Assembly: GCA_035316025.1 (NCBI GenBank)
Contig: DATFXL010000051.1
Span: 1-14,553 of the forward strand
Source of the DNA: JALZAA01 sp035316025
Lineage (GTDB): Bacteria > Actinomycetota > Acidimicrobiia > IMCC26256 > JACDBD01
Reading direction: 5' to 3'
DNA: 14,553 nt
The notes beneath the pieces are model-generated. The model worked only from the letters and a program-made list of their open reading frames with translations. It was not told the origin of the DNA and did not search any database. This document shows, in pieces, positions 14,019 to 14,553 of the stretch; the first letter of the stretch is position 1, and the number at the start of each line of letters is the position of its first letter. Position numbers and translations under genes: made by a program.

Positions 14019-14553
14019 TCAACAGACGCACTGACGACCGTCTTCGTCGGCGGCGCGTCGGAGGCCGCGGAACTCGCGCACCATGTCGTCCAGCTGATAC
14101 GCCGCTTGGGCACCGCTCGGGTTCGGCAGCAGCCAGATGACCGCACCGCGCAGCGTCTCCGGTTGGCGACCGAGGGTGGCATGCGGCCGGCGAAACGCCG
14201 TCCGGTACGCGCCCATGCCCGCGAACGCGACGAACGCCGGCCGGTAACGCACGACCTTGGTCGCGAGCCGAGATGCGCCGCGCCGCAGCTCGGCGGGGTC
14301 GAGCTCGGCGGCAGAAGCGGTGGTTCGGTTCACGAGGTTCGTGATGCCGATCCCGACATCGAGGAGCTCGCGGTCGTCGAACGGCGAGAGCTCGTGATCC
14401 GTGAACCCGGACCGGTGCAGCACCTTCCAGAACCGGTTCCCGGGTCGCGCGAAGTGGTGGCCGACGGCGCCCGAGTAGAGGCCCGGGTTGATGCCGCAGA
14501 ACAGGACGCGAAGCCCGGGCGCGATCACGTCGGGGATGCGCCGACCGGCCGCC
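14019..14553 (-). CDS. mug: Mug-type mismatch-specific (G:U/G:T) DNA glycosylase, 5' partial
   Basis: Reading leftward from the window edge, the protein begins AAGRRIPDVIAPGLRVLFCG and continues GINPGLYSGAVGHHFARPGN, the Mug active-site block in which the Asn of NPGL is catalytic, and later LLPNPSGAQAAYQ, the second conserved loop. Mug excises uracil or thymine mispaired with guanine and several etheno adducts as a first step of base-excision repair. About 177 residues are visible. The open frame runs to the window edge and the residues before GTG 14528 (RIPDVIAPG) match the family, so the real start lies upstream, probably by only a few residues to a few tens of residues. The gene ends 71 nt before PAP2 on the same strand; whether it is co-transcribed with PAP2 is unclear. 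The C-terminus, GRQCVC, has two cysteines of unknown meaning. Confidence 0.92.
   Translation of the reverse strand, partial: AAGRRIPDVIAPGLRVLFCGINPGLYSGAVGHHFARPGNRFWKVLHRSGFTDHELSPFDDRELLDVGIGITNLVNRTTASAAELDPAELRRGASRLATKVVRYRPAFVAFAGMGAYRTAFRRPHATLGRQPETLRGAVIWLLPNPSGAQAAYQLDDMVREFRGLRRAADEDGRQCVC

Noticed and set aside
12326..14182. Single 618-codon minus-strand frame spanning glycosylase, PAP2 and phosphatase
   Set aside because: Only the middle part (from 13210 to about 12655) is real coding sequence. The front is shadow of the glycosylase and PAP2 genes and the end is the out-of-frame run after the frameshift.

Overview
The window looks like chromosomal DNA of a GC-rich actinobacterium. 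It has strongly GC-biased third codon positions, frequent GTG starts and one TTG start, and genes packed nose-to-tail with 1-4 nt overlaps. The protein families (Mug glycosylase, LtrA, DUF389, type I Baeyer-Villiger monooxygenases, siderophore-interacting-type flavoprotein, a response regulator fused to a reductase) suggest Acidimicrobiia or a neighbouring class, but the lineage is a guess. I see no rRNA, tRNA, CRISPR array, insertion sequence or phage gene. No stretch above about 190 bp lacks a gene, and both window ends cut through a gene.

Layout. (1) Positions 1-795, plus strand: a 5'-truncated cyclase-family metal hydrolase. It converges on (2) a minus-strand cluster at 5303-800: Baeyer-Villiger monooxygenase 1, a siderophore-interacting-type flavoprotein, an LtrA membrane protein and a DUF389 membrane protein. 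The first three are joined by two GTGA stop/start overlaps. (3) A 66-bp divergent intergenic region separates this from a plus-strand pair at 5370-7738: a pirin and Baeyer-Villiger monooxygenase 2 (cyclohexanone-monooxygenase-like). (4) The rest is on the minus strand, 14553-7748: a 5'-truncated Mug-type DNA glycosylase, a PAP2 phosphatase, a membrane-anchored dual-specificity-type phosphatase broken by a one-base frameshift, a response regulator fused to a thioredoxin-reductase-like flavoprotein, a soluble histidine kinase with a cyclic-nucleotide-binding-like domain, a possible 27-aa ORF, and an orphan NuoF-like NADH dehydrogenase flavoprotein.

How the genes may work together. The 5.3-7.7 kb core is oxidative: two flavin monooxygenases with intact Baeyer-Villiger fingerprints are driven from a shared divergent region, with a pirin and an extra flavoprotein beside them. 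This suggests ketone or terpenoid/steroid-like oxidation, but the substrate cannot be read from the sequence. The 7.7-12.5 kb block is the most unusual part. A kinase and a response regulator are translationally coupled (ATGA overlap), and the regulator's output is not a DNA-binding domain but a thioredoxin-fold segment plus an FAD/NAD(P) reductase that lacks the CxxC redox centre. A NuoF-like NADH-oxidising protein lies just downstream, behind a strong ribosome binding site and a set of 11-bp-spaced repeats. Taken together this could be a redox-signalling module in which phosphorylation controls a flavoenzyme; that is inference. The PAP2 and dual-specificity phosphatases, adjacent with a TGATG overlap, look like a two-gene version of a phosphatase pair that also occurs fused.
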